From: Pleodorina starrii
Taxonomy: Eukaryota > Chlorophyta > Chlorophyceae > Chlamydomonadales > Volvocaceae
DNA length: 64,000 nt
NCBI GenBank assembly: GCA_030267565.1
Contig: BRXU01000002.1
Coordinates: 6,825,501-6,889,500 of the forward strand
Reading direction: 5' to 3'
Shown here: positions 62,324 to 64,000 of the stretch, piece by piece
Layout: each line of letters begins with the position of its first letter
Position numbering within the stretch: the first letter of the stretch is position 1
Position numbers and translations under genes: made by a program
Notes under the pieces: model-generated
The model's input: the letters and a program-made list of their open reading frames with translations, nothing else
Databases searched by the model: none
Told to the model about the DNA's origin: nothing

Positions 62324-64000
62324 TTTTTTTTTTTTCTGCGAGGGACGTTACAAGGACTGGGAAAGCGAAGCCCAACGGGCAAGCCGAGCAAGACCGGCAA
62401 GCCGCAACAGCCTGGCAAGAAGCCCAAAAAACCACCGCAAGGAGCCAAGGAGAGAGAAAAAGCCAAGCAACGCCTAAACTCGCAGACAGGACAGGGACAG
62501 GGACGGGGGCAGCAAGGGGCCAGGAGCCACTGCTGCACGGGCGGCACACACGGCCACCCCTACCTCCAAGACACCGAGGAGGGAACTGAAACCAACACCA
62601 GGGCCCAACACCAGGGCCAAACCCCAGGGCCCAACACCAGGGCCAACACCACGGCCCAACACCAGGGCCAACCCCACAGCCCAACACCAGGGCCCAACAC
62701 CAGGGCCCAAAACCAGAGCCAACACCACGGCCCAACACCAGGGCCAAAACCACGGCCCAACACCCGGGCCAGCACCACGGACCAACAACAGGGCCCGTCA
62801 CCGGAGACAAGCCCCAGGGATGGGCAAAGGCCCCAACAGCGACCACAGCGACAACACAACCACAACCTGCACAACCGCAACAGCCAAGGGGCGAACCCTA
62901 CACCCTGGGCGACAGCAACAGGAACAACAAACAAAACCGGGCAACCGCCGCAGCGAACCAGGGCAAACGAGCCCCCCCCCACCGGGGAGCACCAGAGAAA
63001 ACAGAAAACCCACAGCACGCCCGAAGAGAACCCCGCACCACCGAAACCGCCTCCCAGAGCCACAAAAGCCGCAGGGACGGTGCCACACAAGCGCACCGGA
63101 GACAAACAACAACCGACCCCACCCTGGGGGCGTCCCCGCAAGACAGCAGGCCCGAAGACACACCTCCCTCCCAAGACACCCCGCACCGCAGGAACCTCAC
63201 TCCCACGTCCCCCCGGCTCCCAAGAACCCCCACGGGCGCAGCAGGGGCAACACTGCCTGGCTGGAAGCCAGGGCACAAGCGCGCCGGCGACAAGACACCC
63301 GCAGACCCCACCCTGGGGGCGACCCCCGAACCGCACCTGCCTCCCACGGCGGCCTGCACCACACCAACCCTGCACCGAAGCCCCCCCGCCCCTCCCCAGT
63401 CCCCCCCGAAACCCTCCCCAGACCCCCCGGCGCCACACGCACCCCACTCCCAAGAACCCCCCCCTCCAGGCCGCAGGGGCAGCACCGCCGGGTCAGAGAC
63501 CAAGGCACGAGAGCGCCAGCGACAAAACACCCACAGACCCCACACAGGGGGCGACCCCTCAAGACAGCAGCCTCCGAACCGCACCTGCCTCCCGCGGCAG
63601 CCTGCACCACACCAACCCTGCTCCTAAGCTCCCCCGACCCCCAAGACCCCCTCCGGCCCCACCCACAGCAAGCCCCGCACCGCACCCCCCTCCCTAGGCA
63701 ACCCGCACCGCACTCCCCCCACCCTCGAGGCCCCTCGCACCCTAAGGACCTCAGACACCGAGATCCCCCACTCCCAACACCCCGCTCACGACGGCCCCGG
63801 CTGCCCTGTCAGCTGAGCTGCTGCCTGGCTGGGCTGGGCGCTGATGGCTGACCCGGATGGGGAGACCTGCTGTGCTGCCTGGGCGCCCCCGGCGGGTGCC
63901 TGTGGTGCTGGGACCGGGGCCACCCGGGACAGATGAACCTGCAGACGCGGGCTGCTGCCAGCCACCCGCTGCACGGAGCAGAGGACGCCTTCATGCGCCC
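62324..64000 (-). mobile_element. LINE-A 3' UTR and ORF2 C-terminus, runs off the window
   Basis: T12 at 62324-62335, antisense 3' UTR, ORF2 stop at 63786-63788, then ORF2 codons to the window end. Confidence 0.92.

Overview
The window is GC-rich nuclear DNA of a green alga, most likely a chlamydomonadalean (volvocine-type) chlorophyte. The evidence is: genes split by many short GT-AG introns; TGTAA polyadenylation signals; TTTTAGGG-type telomere-like repeats; a plant-type pantothenate kinase/DUF89 fusion gene; a plant/alga-type myosin XI tail; and an L1-clade retrotransposon with a zf-RVT domain. No bacterial-style genes are present.

Layout. 1-1015: 3' end of a plus-strand gene whose last exon looks like a secreted beta-sandwich domain (product not firmly identified). 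1016-4228: mostly featureless intergenic DNA. 4229-15841 (minus): a complete 15-exon gene for a 1129-residue pantothenate kinase fused to a DUF89/ARMT1-like metal-dependent phosphatase, i.e. coenzyme A homeostasis. All exon phases join without a break. Its introns carry minisatellites, telomere-like repeats and a decayed interspersed repeat family. 15842-18315: intergenic DNA with two weak minus-strand candidate exons. 18316-19914 (plus): an orphan myosin XI-type cargo-binding (DIL) domain, frame-broken and cut off at its end by transposon DNA.

19914-64000 is repeat DNA built almost wholly from one LINE family (L1 clade, here called LINE-A: ORF1, ORF2 with APE endonuclease, reverse transcriptase and zf-RVT, a roughly 1.45-kb repeat-rich 3' UTR, TGTAA, poly(A)). 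Fragments are nested in both orientations. A block made of LINE-A pieces, a SINE with an A-rich tail (SINE-a), a SINE-like element with a (TAA)n tail (SINE-b) and a miniature LTR element (TRIM) has been tandemly copied with a period of about 6.3-6.4 kb (units from 20.4, 27.4, 33.9 and 40.2 kb). At 47700-53313 lies a 219-bp satellite, itself made of eleven 20-bp subrepeats, organised into a 1237-bp higher-order repeat. At 55141-61888 lies the most complete LINE-A copy, with an ORF2 of about 1609 codons interrupted by two later insertions.

The host genes act in CoA metabolism and, originally, actin-based transport. The remainder is a transposon/satellite domain resembling the Zepp and Zepp-like LINE clusters reported at chlorophyte centromeres. 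That comparison is inference. Names such as LINE-A, SINE-a, SINE-b and TRIM-1 are local labels. Boundaries inside nested repeats are accurate to a few bases at best.
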